41,857 nucleotides of DNA from an uncultured Clostridium sp. (GTDB lineage: Bacteria; Bacillota; Clostridia; TANB77; CAG-508), in the NCBI GenBank assembly GCA_946497775.1, contig CAMMLS010000006.1:1-41857 (forward strand), written 5' to 3'. The notes beneath the pieces are model-generated. The model ran no database searches, was not told where the DNA came from, and was given only the letters and a program-made list of their open reading frames with translations. Made by a program: the position numbers and the translations under genes. Below are positions 21,069-30,722 of the stretch, piece after piece. The number at the start of each line of letters is the position of its first letter. Position 1 is the stretch's first letter.

Positions 21069-22017
21069 CTTTATTTGTAATTTCTTCTAAATCAAGAAGA
21101 GCTTGCCATCTTGTATCTACTTCTTTTTGGAATTCTTCTATCATCCACTCATTTCCAGGTTTAAACATATGTTTAAACCTTTTTTGTGGTCTTAAAAATT
21201 CCTCAATTGGCTTTTTCTCTTTTGGTTTATAATTAATTTTGTATTTTCCATTTATAACTTCATACATAGGCCAATAGCAAGTCTCCATTGCTAATTTATT
21301 TATAAGCATTAAATCTTCTGTTGGATATCCCCAGCCTCTTGGACATGGTGCTAATACATTTAAAAATGCAGGACCTTCTGTATAAATTGCTTTTTCTGCT
21401 TTTTCATATAAATCTTTAAAATTATTTACTGCCAATGTTTGTGCAACATATGGTATATGGTGTGAAACCATAATTTCTGTTAAATCCTTACGAGATTGCA
21501 TTTTACCAGGAATTACAGTTCCAGCAGGTGATGTTGTTGTGTCTGCAAATTTTGGAGTTGCAGAAGAACGTTGAATACCTGTATTCATATATGCACCATT
21601 ATCATATGCAACATATACCATATCATGTCCTCTTTCCATTGCACCAGAAAGACTTTGAATACCTATATCGTATGTACCACCATCTCCACCAAATGCTATA
21701 AATTTTGTATGTTTATCTTCTGGTAATTTTCCTTGTCTTTTCATTGCTTTATATGCTGCTTCAACACCAGCTTCTGTTGCAGCTGCACATTCAAATGCTG
21801 TATGTATATATGAATCTGTCCATGAAGTATATGGATAAATAAAGCTAGAAACTTCTAAACAACCAGTTGCATTACATACAACAGCATGATCTTCTGGTTT
21901 TAATGCTCTTAAAATCATTCTTACAACAGGAGGGGCTCCACAACCTGCACACATTCTGTGACCAGAAGTAAATCTTGAAGGCTTTTCAGCCATTATTTCT
22001 TTTAAATTATATGCCAT
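21058..22017 (-). CDS. porB: 2-oxoacid:ferredoxin oxidoreductase beta subunit (pyruvate type)
   Basis: GHRMCAGCGAPPVVRMILRAL; AFGGDGGTYDIGIQSLSGAMERGHD (TPP binding). Confidence 0.92.
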   Translation of the reverse strand: MAYNLKEIMAEKPSRFTSGHRMCAGCGAPPVVRMILRALKPEDHAVVCNATGCLEVSSFIYPYTSWTDSYIHTAFECAAATEAGVEAAYKAMKRQGKLPEDKHTKFIAFGGDGGTYDIGIQSLSGAMERGHDMVYVAYDNGAYMNTGIQRSSATPKFADTTTSPAGTVIPGKMQSRKDLTEIMVSHHIPYVAQTLAVNNFKDLYEKAEKAIYTEGPAFLNVLAPCPRGWGYPTEDLMLINKLAMETCYWPMYEVINGKYKINYKPKEKKPIEEFLRPQKRFKHMFKPGNEWMIEEFQKEVDTRWQALLDLEEITNKEEK

Positions 22018-23204
22018 TATTTTTCACCTCTTACACCTAAATATCTATATGGCCTTTCAACTTTGCCAGTTTTTACAATCTCTTGTAAATCTGTGTATGC
22101 TTCTAATATATCTTCTTCTGTTGTGTCACGACCACCTATGCCATATACATAACCAATTGCGGGAACATGTATATTATTAATAAGCATTCCAGAAGTTACA
22201 TCTGTAAATAAAGGACCACCTACTGCATTTAATCCATCTGCTTTGTCTAAAATAGCTACTGCTTTTAGATTTTTTAATGCTTCTGCTATTGTTTCAGCAG
22301 GGAATGGTCTAAATACACGAACTTTTATGACTCCAGCTTTTACGCCTTTTTCTCTTAATTTGTCAGCTGTATATTTTGCAGTTCCTGCTGTTGAGTTCAT
22401 ACAAACAACTGCAATTTCTGCATCTTCCATTCTATATTCTTCTATAAAACCATATTTTCTACCAGTTAATTTTTCAAAATCTTTGGCTACATCTAATATA
22501 ACCTTTTTTGCATTTTCCATAGCCTTAGCTTGTTGTCTTTTATGTTCAAATAAATAAGCTTGTAAATCTAATGGACCTATTGCTATTGGTTCTTTATCAT
22601 TTAATAAATAGTGTTCTGGGTGATATTCACCAACAAATTTTTTAACACTTTCATCATCTTCAAGCTCTATGTTTTCAATAGCATGTGATGTGATAAATCC
22701 ATCTTGACATACCATAACAGGAAGTAGAACATCTTTATGTTCAGCAATTCTGTGTGCCATTAATAAATTATCATATGCTTCTTGGTTTGTTTCAGAAAAT
22801 AGTTGAATCCAACCAGAATCTCTTGCACCCATTGCGTCTGAATGGTCATTGTGTATGTTTAATGGACCAGATACAGCCCTATTTACTAATGACATAACAA
22901 TAGGAAGACGCAAACTAGATGCTATATATAACATTTCCCACATTAGTGACATACCATTTGCAGATGTGGCTGTCATGGCTCTTGCACCAGCAGCTTCTGC
23001 ACCAATACATGCACTCATTGCACTATGCTCACTTTCAACAGCAACAAATTCTGTATCTACTTTTCCATTGCTTACAAAGCTAGAAAAGTATTGAGGAATT
23101 TCTGTTGAAGGAGTAATTGGGAATGCTGCAACAACATCTGGATTAATTTGTCTCATTGCAGTTGCAGCTGCTTCATTTCCACTTAATCTTTCTCTTATTT
23201 TCAT
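22017..23204 (-). CDS. porA: 2-oxoacid:ferredoxin oxidoreductase alpha subunit
   Basis: LSGNEAAATAMRQINPDVVAAFPITPSTEIPQYFSSFV. Confidence 0.93.
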   Translation of the reverse strand: MKIRERLSGNEAAATAMRQINPDVVAAFPITPSTEIPQYFSSFVSNGKVDTEFVAVESEHSAMSACIGAEAAGARAMTATSANGMSLMWEMLYIASSLRLPIVMSLVNRAVSGPLNIHNDHSDAMGARDSGWIQLFSETNQEAYDNLLMAHRIAEHKDVLLPVMVCQDGFITSHAIENIELEDDESVKKFVGEYHPEHYLLNDKEPIAIGPLDLQAYLFEHKRQQAKAMENAKKVILDVAKDFEKLTGRKYGFIEEYRMEDAEIAVVCMNSTAGTAKYTADKLREKGVKAGVIKVRVFRPFPAETIAEALKNLKAVAILDKADGLNAVGGPLFTDVTSGMLINNIHVPAIGYVYGIGGRDTTEEDILEAYTDLQEIVKTGKVERPYRYLGVRGEK

Positions 23205-23223
23205 AAATATAATCTCCTTATAA

Positions 23224-23517
23224 TTAATTTTCTACCATTTCTATTGCTTTAAAAGGACATACCTTTGCACAAACGCCACACCCTTTGCAAGCATCATAAT
23301 CGAAATCTTCTCTTTTTTGTTCTTTGTTTACTGGTATTGCATCATCTGGACATACAGGAAAACAAAGTCCACATTGTGTACATTTTTCGCTTATGTATTT
23401 TGGTTTAACACTGCGCCAAGAACCTGTTTTAAATTCTTTGGCATTTCCTGCTGTGTAAATGTTTCCACCAGGTGTAATTTCTTGCCATGTAATTTTTGAA
23501 TCTATTTTCTTATCCAA
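23224..23517 (-). CDS. porD: 2-oxoacid:ferredoxin oxidoreductase delta (ferredoxin) subunit
   Basis: CTQCGLCFPVCPDDAIPV...CKGCGVCAKVCPFKAIEM. Confidence 0.92.
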   Translation of the reverse strand: MDKKIDSKITWQEITPGGNIYTAGNAKEFKTGSWRSVKPKYISEKCTQCGLCFPVCPDDAIPVNKEQKREDFDYDACKGCGVCAKVCPFKAIEMVEN

Positions 23518-23535
23518 AATAACCTCACAACCTTT

Positions 23536-24114
23536 CTAAATTTTCTTAATTTCATTTAAAGCCATTTTTAAAGCCTGCATGTTTCCGTCTATTACTTCTG
23601 GTTTTTTTGCAAATTTGTGTTTAAATGAACCTACCATGTCGTTTAAAAATTCCTCTTCTGACATAACACCTGTAACTTTTACAACTGCTGCAAGCATTGG
23701 AACATTTGGAAAATATTTTCCTAAACATGCCATTGAAATTTTTCTTGCATCTATTGTATAGATATCACCTGTATAACCATTTAAGTGTGACTTTATATAG
23801 TCGTCAGATTTTGTGGTGTTTATAATTATTGCACCTTCACTTTTTAAACCAGATGTAACATCAACTGATTCTAAAAGTGAGTCATCTACAACTGCTACAT
23901 AATCTGGGTAATATATGTTGCTATGAATTTTTATTGGAGCGATACTAATCCTGTTATATGCAGTTATAGGTGCCCCCATTCTTTCTGGACCATATTCAGG
24001 AAAGCCTTGTATGTATTTACCAGTATTGAATGCTGCATCTGCTAAAAGTAAAGAAGCAGTTTTAGCACCTTGACCGCCACGTCCGTGCCATCTAATTTCT
24101 ATTAAATCTTTCAT
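23536..24114 (-). CDS. porC: 2-oxoacid:ferredoxin oxidoreductase gamma subunit
   Basis: MKDLIEIRWHGRGGQGAKTASLLLADAAF. Confidence 0.92.
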   Translation of the reverse strand: MKDLIEIRWHGRGGQGAKTASLLLADAAFNTGKYIQGFPEYGPERMGAPITAYNRISIAPIKIHSNIYYPDYVAVVDDSLLESVDVTSGLKSEGAIIINTTKSDDYIKSHLNGYTGDIYTIDARKISMACLGKYFPNVPMLAAVVKVTGVMSEEEFLNDMVGSFKHKFAKKPEVIDGNMQALKMALNEIKKI

Positions 24115-24258
24115 TAAAGAATAACCTCCTTTTCTTACTGTACTAAGTATATTATTTTATGGTGTAGATGTCAATAAGAAATGACCATGAAGTTTAAATC
24201 ATAAATTGTGTTTAAATAAGGAATTATAGAACGTAGGAGATATTTATGAAAAAAAGTG

Positions 24259-24287
24259 TAGACAAATGTTGATTAATTTTATATAAT
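24259..24287 (+). promoter_or_regulatory. Leader cassette A promoter
   Basis: TAGACA, 17-nt spacer, TATAAT; same arrangement in cassette B. Confidence 0.75.
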
Positions 24288-24325
24288 GAAATTATCGAAA
24301 AAACAAAAGAAAGAGGTTGCTTAGG

Positions 24326-24379
24326 ATGAATAGAAACGCTGTAAGCCTTGCGGTTGTACACACACACACACACAGGTAG
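24326..24379 (+). CDS. Leader peptide A, MNRNAVSLAVVHTHTHR*
   Basis: Upstream agaaagaggt SD-like sequence; homologous to leader B; (CA)n tract encodes His-Thr repeats. Confidence 0.5.
   Translation: MNRNAVSLAVVHTHTHR
24358..24374 (+). repeat. (AC)8A microsatellite in leader peptide A
   Basis: acacacacacacacaca followed by gg. Confidence 0.95.
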
Positions 24380-24419
24380 TATATTAGAGAAAATAAATAG
24401 GAGAAATATATAGATTAGT

Positions 24420-24470
24420 AAGACATATAAGACTTAGCTTTGTGGCTAGGTCTGTATGTCTTTTTGTTTT
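24420..24470 (+). terminator. Intrinsic terminator/attenuator of cassette A
   Basis: aagacatataagacttagc tttgtg gctaggtctgtatgtctttttgtttt. Confidence 0.75.
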
Positions 24471-24479
24471 GGCTTTTTT

Positions 24480-24717
24480 GTAGAGTAGTTTTTTAGGGGG
24501 AGATGTTTTAAAAAGAGCCGCCGAAAAGATAGATATATTAAAATTTATTTCGCTCCTAGGAACACCTTCCAGGCTCGACAAACTCTAAGCCCAATTTTTC
24601 GAGCCTCTCCGAAGCCTTCGCACCCTCAAAAAATTTGGCTAAGAGTTTGTACGACCCTTACAGGCACACGTCGTCGCTACATAAATTTTAATATATCTAT
24701 CTTTTCGGCTACTCTAC
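24480..24717. repeat. Long hairpin / inverted-repeat element A
   Basis: 27-nt perfect arms ccgaaaagatagatatattaaaattta (24521-24547) / 24682-24708; outer gtagagtag (24480-24488) / ctactctac (24709-24717); GC-richer loop with nested inverted repeats. Confidence 0.85.
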
Positions 24718-24740
24718 GAATTTAAATTGTAGCAATATTT

Positions 24741-25412
24741 ATTTTATAGGAGGATATGTAACAAATTACACAACACCAAATGGAGATCCAGATGTAAAAT
24801 GGAGGATATTTTATGCAGATGATAGTAACATTTATTTGATAGCAGATGATTATATACATTATAATTATGCACCAAAATCAGACAAATTGAATATAAATCG
24901 GTAATCTTGGTAATTATAGTGTATCATTAGAAAATGTATATGTTGATTATAATGGAGCAAGTAATATAACAGATTTAAGAATAACTAAATGGTTAAGTTA
25001 TGTTAGTGATAACCAAAATGCAGAAGGAGAAGCAATTCAGTCAGTAGCATATATGTTAGATATACCAATATGGAGTGAAAAATATTCAAATGATAAATAT
25101 GCAGAATATGCAATAGGGGGACCAACACTAGATTTATATTGTGCATCATACAAAAATACGAATCCAGATAACTATCTGGAATATAGTTATAACAAAACTG
25201 GGTATAACGTAAAATTGAGCGCAAATAATATTCCAATTGTTACAATAAATGATAGAGATAATTTATATTATATAACAGATACAAATAAAGCATATACAAT
25301 GTGGATTGCTTCACCACATGCCTTGGATAAATCCGTGATGAGTGTATTATATTATGGTGAAATAAGTGGATCCACATATAGATCATACTTAGGGTTTAGA
25401 CCTGTGCCTTGA
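24741..25412 (+). pseudogene. 5'-truncated surface-protein remnant with CGG +1 shift at 24899
   Basis: YVTNYTTPNGDPDVKWRIFYADDSNIYLIADDYIHYNYAPKSDKLNIN-(CGGT)-NLGNYSVSLENVYVDYN...IWSEKYSNDKYAEYAIGGPTLDLYC...RSYLGFRPVP; no prepilin-like N-terminus or credible start codon after the SD. Confidence 0.65.
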
Positions 25413-25651
25413 TTATTGCATTAGTGGTAATTTTGAGCAAATAAAAAAATAAACCATTCTGCTTTTGACCGAAGTTTAATGGTTTATTTTATCATTATAT
25501 TTGGTAACCACTTTCGTGGTTTCTCTTTTTCTACACTAATTATACAACTGTTTTTTTATTTTGTCAAATATGATTGTTATAGTAAAGATCATATTTGACA
25601 AACAGGTGCTATAACAATATTAGCAATATTGCGATAAGCTATGCATTACGT

Positions 25652-25700
25652 ATTGCAATAAAAAACTTAGGAACGGCAATTCCTAGGTTTTTTATTGCAA
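25652..25700. terminator. Terminator-like long hairpin
   Basis: ttgcaataaaaaacttaggaa cggca attcctaggttttttattgcaa. Confidence 0.7.
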
Positions 25701-25766
25701 GAATATTTCACATTTTCCATTTTTGTGTTACAATATATGTTACTAATACAATATAAGGAGGTTTTT

Positions 25767-26483
25767 ATGTTAGAGCTTAAAAATGTTTGTTTCCACAAAG
25801 ATGGAAAAGATATTTTAAAAAATATAAATTTACAAATAGATGAAGGCAAGTTTGTTGCTATTACTGGACCTAATGGTGGGGGAAAGTCAACTCTTGCTAA
25901 GATTATAATGGGTATATACGAGCCAACTGATGGACAGATTTTGTTTAATGGTGAGGATATAACTAGTTTAAGTATTACAGAAAGGGCAAATAAAGGTATT
26001 GGTTTTGCATTCCAACAACCTGTTAAGTTTAAGGGGATTACTGTTAGAGATTTAATTACTTTGTCTGCTGGGAAGGATATTAAGTTTAATGAGATTTGTG
26101 ATTATTTGTCTAGTGTTGGATTATGTGCGAAAGAGTATGTAAATAGAGAAGTTGATGCTAATTTGTCTGGTGGGGAGCTTAAAAGAATTGAGATTGCTTC
26201 TGTTGCCGCTAGAAAGACTAAACTTACTGTTTTTGATGAACCAGAGGCTGGTATTGATTTGTGGAGCTTTAATAATTTAATTGAACTTTTCGAACAAATG
26301 CATAATGAAATTAATGGTTCTATTGTTATTATTTCTCACCAAGAAAGAATTTTAAATATTGCAGATGAAATTATAGTAATTGCAAATGGTAGTGTTTCTA
26401 AAATGGGAACAAAAGAGGAAATTCTTCCAGAATTATTATATAAAAGTAACTGTAAATGCGTTAAAGGAGGGAAAAATGGATAA
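25767..26483 (+). CDS. sufC: SufC-type Fe-S assembly ATPase
   Basis: MLELKNVCFHKDGKDILKNINLQ, GPNGGGKSTLAKIIMG, LSGGELKRIEIASV. Confidence 0.92.
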   Translation: MLELKNVCFHKDGKDILKNINLQIDEGKFVAITGPNGGGKSTLAKIIMGIYEPTDGQILFNGEDITSLSITERANKGIGFAFQQPVKFKGITVRDLITLSAGKDIKFNEICDYLSSVGLCAKEYVNREVDANLSGGELKRIEIASVAARKTKLTVFDEPEAGIDLWSFNNLIELFEQMHNEINGSIVIISHQERILNIADEIIVIANGSVSKMGTKEEILPELLYKSNCKCVKGGKNG

Positions 26484-27393
26484 TATAGAAAAGAATTTAT
26501 TAAAAGAAGTAGCAGATATTGAAAAAGTTCCAATGGGAGCATATAACATAAGAGAAAATGGTAAAGGAATAGAGAGAAATGTTACAGAAAATATTAATAT
26601 AGTAACTAAAAAGGACAAGCCAGGTATTGATATTATAATAAAAGAAAATACAAAAAACGAAAGTGTTCACATACCAGTAATAATTACACAAGGGGGATTA
26701 ACAGATATAGTTTATAATGATTTCTATATTGGAAAAAATGCAGATGTTGTAATAGTTGCTGGATGTGGTATTCACAATAGTACATGTTCAGATTCAAGAC
26801 ATGATGGAATTCATAGATTCTTTTTAGAGGAAAATGCAAAAGTTAAATATATAGAAAAGCATTATGGAGAGGGAGAAGGTACTGGCAAAAGAGTATTAAA
26901 TCCACAAACTGTAATTGACCTTAAAAAAGGTGCTAATTTTGAAATGGAATCTGTACAAATAAAAGGAGTAGATTCAACTATAAGAGAAACAATAGGATAT
27001 GTCGCAGAAGATGCAAATTTAACTGTAACTGAAAGAATAATGACACATGGTGAGCAATTTGCCAAAACAATTTTTGAGGTAAAATTAAATGGAGAAAATG
27101 CAAGTACACATGTAACATCAAGGTCAGTTGCAGATAATAATTCAAGACAAGAGTTTTTATCAAGAATTGAAGGTAATTCTAAATGCTTTGGACATGTTGA
27201 ATGTGATGCCATAATAATGGAAAATGCAAAAATAATAGCAAGCCCACAAATTGAAGCAAATAACTTAGATGCAAATTTAATTCATGAAGCTGCAATAGGT
27301 AAAATAGCAGGTGAACAAATAACCAAATTAATGACTCTCGGACTAACAGAAAAAGAAGCAGAAGAACAAATAATTAGTGGCTTCTTAAAATAA
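26476..27393 (+). CDS. sufB: Short SufB/SufD-type scaffold
   Basis: SufBD-type core: GYVAEDANLTVTERIMTHGEQFAKTIFEVKLNG...HEAAIGKIAGEQITKLMTLGLTEKEAEEQIISGFL; overlaps sufC. Confidence 0.88.
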   Translation: MDNIEKNLLKEVADIEKVPMGAYNIRENGKGIERNVTENINIVTKKDKPGIDIIIKENTKNESVHIPVIITQGGLTDIVYNDFYIGKNADVVIVAGCGIHNSTCSDSRHDGIHRFFLEENAKVKYIEKHYGEGEGTGKRVLNPQTVIDLKKGANFEMESVQIKGVDSTIRETIGYVAEDANLTVTERIMTHGEQFAKTIFEVKLNGENASTHVTSRSVADNNSRQEFLSRIEGNSKCFGHVECDAIIMENAKIIASPQIEANNLDANLIHEAAIGKIAGEQITKLMTLGLTEKEAEEQIISGFLK

Positions 27394-27464
27394 ATATAAA
27401 AATATATTGTAATAATAAAAATTATTGTTATAATAAATGTATAATTTATTTATAGGAGGTTATT

Positions 27465-28619
27465 ATGTCTGTAAAAAAATTTGTATTAAACGAGACATCA
27501 TATTTTGGAAAAGGAGCAAGAGAAGTATTACCAGAGGAATTTAAAAACAGAGGCTTTAAAAAAGCATTAGTAGTAACAGATAAAGCTTTGTTTGAAGTTG
27601 GTGTTACTAAAAAGGTAACAGAAGTATTAGATGGAGCAGGAATTGAATATGAAATATATTCAGATGTAAAACCAAATCCAACAATTAAAAATGTATTAGA
27701 TGGAGTAGAAAAATGTAAAGCATCAAAAGCTGATTGTTTAATTGCAGTTGGAGGAGGATCTAGCATAGATACAGCAAAAGGAATAGGTATATTAATGACA
27801 AATCCTGAAAGAAGTGATGTTGTATCTTTAAATGGTGCATCTAACACAAAGAATAGATGTATGCCAATTATTGCACTTCCAACAACAGCAGGAACAGCAG
27901 CAGAAGTAACAATTAACTATGTTATAACAGATGAAGAAAGAGAAATAAAAATGGTATGTGTTGATCCAAATGATATACCAGTTTTAGCAATTATAGATTC
28001 AGAGCTTATGGCATCAATGCCAAAATCAATAGCTGCAGCAACAGGTATGGATGCACTAACACATGCAATAGAAGGATATATAACAAAAGCACATAATACA
28101 ATGTCAGATATGTTCCATATGAAAGCAATTCAAATGATTTTTGAAAACTTACCAGCAGCTGTTAATGATAAAGATGAAGAAGCACTAGAAAATATGGGAA
28201 TGGCACAATATATTGCAGGAATGGGATTTTCAAATGTGGGACTTGGAATAGTTCATTCAATGGCACATCAATTAGGAGCAGTTTACGATACCCCACATGG
28301 AATTGCAAATGCAATACTTTTACCAACTGTTATGGAATTTAATGGAGAAGTATGCTATGAAAGATTTAGAGATATATTAATAGGTATAGGCATTCAAGCA
28401 CAAGATATGAATAAAGAAGAACTTATTAAAACAATGGTAGAAAAAATAAAAGAATTATCTGTAAAAGTTGGAATAACACAAACTGTAAAAGATGTTGGAG
28501 GAAAAGAAGAAGATTTAGAAATGCTTGCTGAAAAAGCAATGGAAGACCCATGTAAACCAGGAAATCCAAGAGAAGTTACAAAACAAGATTTTATAGATTT
28601 ATATAAAAAAGCAATGTAA
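27465..28619 (+). CDS. Iron-containing alcohol dehydrogenase (FucO-like)
   Basis: GGGSSIDTAKGIGIL, ALPTTAGTAAEVTINYVITD, GLGIVHSMAHQLGAVYDTPHGIANAILLP. Confidence 0.93.
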   Translation: MSVKKFVLNETSYFGKGAREVLPEEFKNRGFKKALVVTDKALFEVGVTKKVTEVLDGAGIEYEIYSDVKPNPTIKNVLDGVEKCKASKADCLIAVGGGSSIDTAKGIGILMTNPERSDVVSLNGASNTKNRCMPIIALPTTAGTAAEVTINYVITDEEREIKMVCVDPNDIPVLAIIDSELMASMPKSIAAATGMDALTHAIEGYITKAHNTMSDMFHMKAIQMIFENLPAAVNDKDEEALENMGMAQYIAGMGFSNVGLGIVHSMAHQLGAVYDTPHGIANAILLPTVMEFNGEVCYERFRDILIGIGIQAQDMNKEELIKTMVEKIKELSVKVGITQTVKDVGGKEEDLEMLAEKAMEDPCKPGNPREVTKQDFIDLYKKAM

Positions 28620-28622
28620 AAA

Positions 28623-28668
28623 TAAAAAAGGCATATAATACTTAAAAATAAGATTATATGCCTTTTTA
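28623..28668 (+). terminator. Intrinsic terminator
   Basis: aaaaaggcatataat ... attatatgccttttt. Confidence 0.75.
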
Positions 28669-28761
28669 AATAATCCTTGTATTTGTTTTAAAAATAGGTA
28701 TAATATAAATAAAGAATAATAAGGAGAAAGAAATTGATATAACAGTTTCTAAGTAATATAT

Positions 28762-29988
28762 ATGAATAAAATGATATTAGATTTAGCAAAAAAAATTGAA
28801 AATATTGGCGGACGAATGTATCTTGTTGGTGGAGCGGTTAGAGATTTTCTTATGAAAAAAGAAAGTCATGATGAAGATTATTGTATAACAGGTATAGATA
28901 TTGATGAATTTATAAAAAATTGCCCAGAAGCAAAAATTAGAGGTAAAGATTTTCCAGTTTTTGATTTATATGGCACAGAAATAGCACTTGCAAGAACAGA
29001 GAGAAAAATAGGAATAGGGCATAAGGGATTTGAAATAAATACAAACAAAAATATAACTATTGAGCAAGATCTAAAAAGAAGAGATATAACAATAAATGCA
29101 ATTGCGCAAGATGTTTTAACAAAAGAAATAATTGATCCATTTAATGGAAAAAAAGATATAAAAAATAAAATTATTAAAGCAACAAGTGAAAGCTTTAAAG
29201 AAGACCCATTAAGAGTATATAGAGTAGCAAGATTTGCTGCTAAACTAAAATTTGAGGTAGACAAAAACACATTAAAATTAATGAATGAACTTAAACCAGA
29301 ATTAAATACAATTTCAAAAGAAAGAGTATTTGACGAATTTAGAAAAGCCTTAAAAACAGATAAACCATCTATATTTTTTGATGAATTAAAAAATGCTAAT
29401 GTTTTACAAGTACATTTTTTAGAAATATATAATCTAATAGGAGCCGAGCAGCCACAAAAATATCATCCAGAAGGGGACAGCTATAATCATACAATGGAAG
29501 TAATAGATAGGGTATGTACAATGACAAACAATTTAGAAATAAGATATGCGGCATTAGTGCATGATTTAGGAAAAGGTATTACTCCAAAAGAAATGTATCC
29601 ACATCACTATGGGCACGACAAAAAAGGAGTAGAGGTTGTGCAACGATTTAGTAATAGAATAGGAGTTCCAAACTCGTGGAGAAAATGTGGAAAAACAGCT
29701 GCAAAAGAACATATGATAGGAGGAATATTTTGGGAAATGACTCCGGCTAAAAAAGTAGATTTTTTAGAAAGAGTAAATAAATCAATTCTAGGACTAGAAG
29801 GATTACAAATAGTAGTAAATGCAGATAAAAATTCAAAACAAGGAAAAGATTTTGCATATTTAAAGAATGAAATATTAGATAAAATAAATGGAGAATATAT
29901 AAAAGAAAAATATGGAATAAAAGAGGGAATACAATTAAAAGAAAAACTAAGAGAAGAGAGAATTAAAAAAATAAAAGAAATTGAATAA
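28762..29988 (+). CDS. cca: CCA tRNA nucleotidyltransferase
   Basis: GGRMYLVGGAVRDFLMKKESHDEDYCITG, RRDITINAIAQD, DPLRVYRVARFAAKLKFEVD, HD domain. Confidence 0.93.
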   Translation: MNKMILDLAKKIENIGGRMYLVGGAVRDFLMKKESHDEDYCITGIDIDEFIKNCPEAKIRGKDFPVFDLYGTEIALARTERKIGIGHKGFEINTNKNITIEQDLKRRDITINAIAQDVLTKEIIDPFNGKKDIKNKIIKATSESFKEDPLRVYRVARFAAKLKFEVDKNTLKLMNELKPELNTISKERVFDEFRKALKTDKPSIFFDELKNANVLQVHFLEIYNLIGAEQPQKYHPEGDSYNHTMEVIDRVCTMTNNLEIRYAALVHDLGKGITPKEMYPHHYGHDKKGVEVVQRFSNRIGVPNSWRKCGKTAAKEHMIGGIFWEMTPAKKVDFLERVNKSILGLEGLQIVVNADKNSKQGKDFAYLKNEILDKINGEYIKEKYGIKEGIQLKEKLREERIKKIKEIE

Positions 29989-30044
29989 AAACTGCAATTT
30001 GGTTAATAATCTATATGAAATTATAAAAGAAAGGATGATTGAAT

Positions 30045-30482
30045 ATGGATAATTTAATCAAATGCTTAAACGAATATTTATCTGATTTAAAAGTATTTGC
30101 AGCTAAATTACAAAATTATCATTGGAATGTAAAAGGTAAAGAATTTTTTGTAATGCATGAAAAATTAGAAGAGTATTATAACTGTGCAAATGACGCTATT
30201 GATGAAGTTGCAGAAAACATCTTAATGATAGGAGGTCAGCCACTAGGAACATTAAAAGATTACATGCAAAATTCAAAAATTGGTGAAGCACAAAACCAAA
30301 AGGTGTGCCAGAATGTAATATTTGATGCTTTGCTGCAAGATTTTAATACACTTTTAACTAAATCTATACAAATAAAGGAAGAAGCGGAGACAAAAAAAGC
30401 ATATTTAATTTCTATACTAATGGATAATTATATATCTGACTATAATAAAAAGATTTGGATGATAGCCCAATCAAAAGAATAA
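30045..30482 (+). CDS. dps: Dps/ferritin-like DNA-binding protein
   Basis: LNEYLSDLKVFAAKLQNYHWNVKGKEFFVMHEKLEEYYN. Confidence 0.92.
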   Translation: MDNLIKCLNEYLSDLKVFAAKLQNYHWNVKGKEFFVMHEKLEEYYNCANDAIDEVAENILMIGGQPLGTLKDYMQNSKIGEAQNQKVCQNVIFDALLQDFNTLLTKSIQIKEEAETKKAYLISILMDNYISDYNKKIWMIAQSKE

Positions 30483-30489
30483 AATAAAT

Positions 30490-30548
30490 TAAAACTAAAT
30501 GTGACTATATTGAGCTTTTAAAGCTTATATTAGTCACTTTTAGTTTAT
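30490..30548 (+). terminator. Intrinsic terminator-like hairpin
   Basis: aaactaaatgtgactatattgagctttt aaagcttatattagtcacttttagttt. Confidence 0.65.
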
Positions 30549-30722
30549 ATTTTAATAAAAAATGCCTACGGAAATAAAGAAAAGAAAAAAATATAAAAAA
30601 ATTTGTAATATTTTTGTAATATTTTTATAACATTCATTGACTTTTCCTCAAAAACATAATAAGATATATAGATAGAAAAACATAATTAAAAATCTATAAA
30701 CATAGATTTAAGGAGGAAGATT

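Noticed and set aside
24358-24374. (CA)n tracts considered as CRISPR or assembly artefact
   Set aside because: No direct-repeat/spacer structure; the tract is conserved in two loci inside homologous leader sequences.
24326-24470. Classical his/thr operon attenuator
   Set aside because: Leader peptide and terminator fit the format, but the downstream genes are surface proteins, not His/Thr biosynthesis genes.
24480-24717. Integron attC site or invertible promoter
   Set aside because: No recognisable GTTRRRY/RYYYAAC boxes, no integrase or invertase in the window and no promoter seen inside the hairpin loop; kept only as a structural element.
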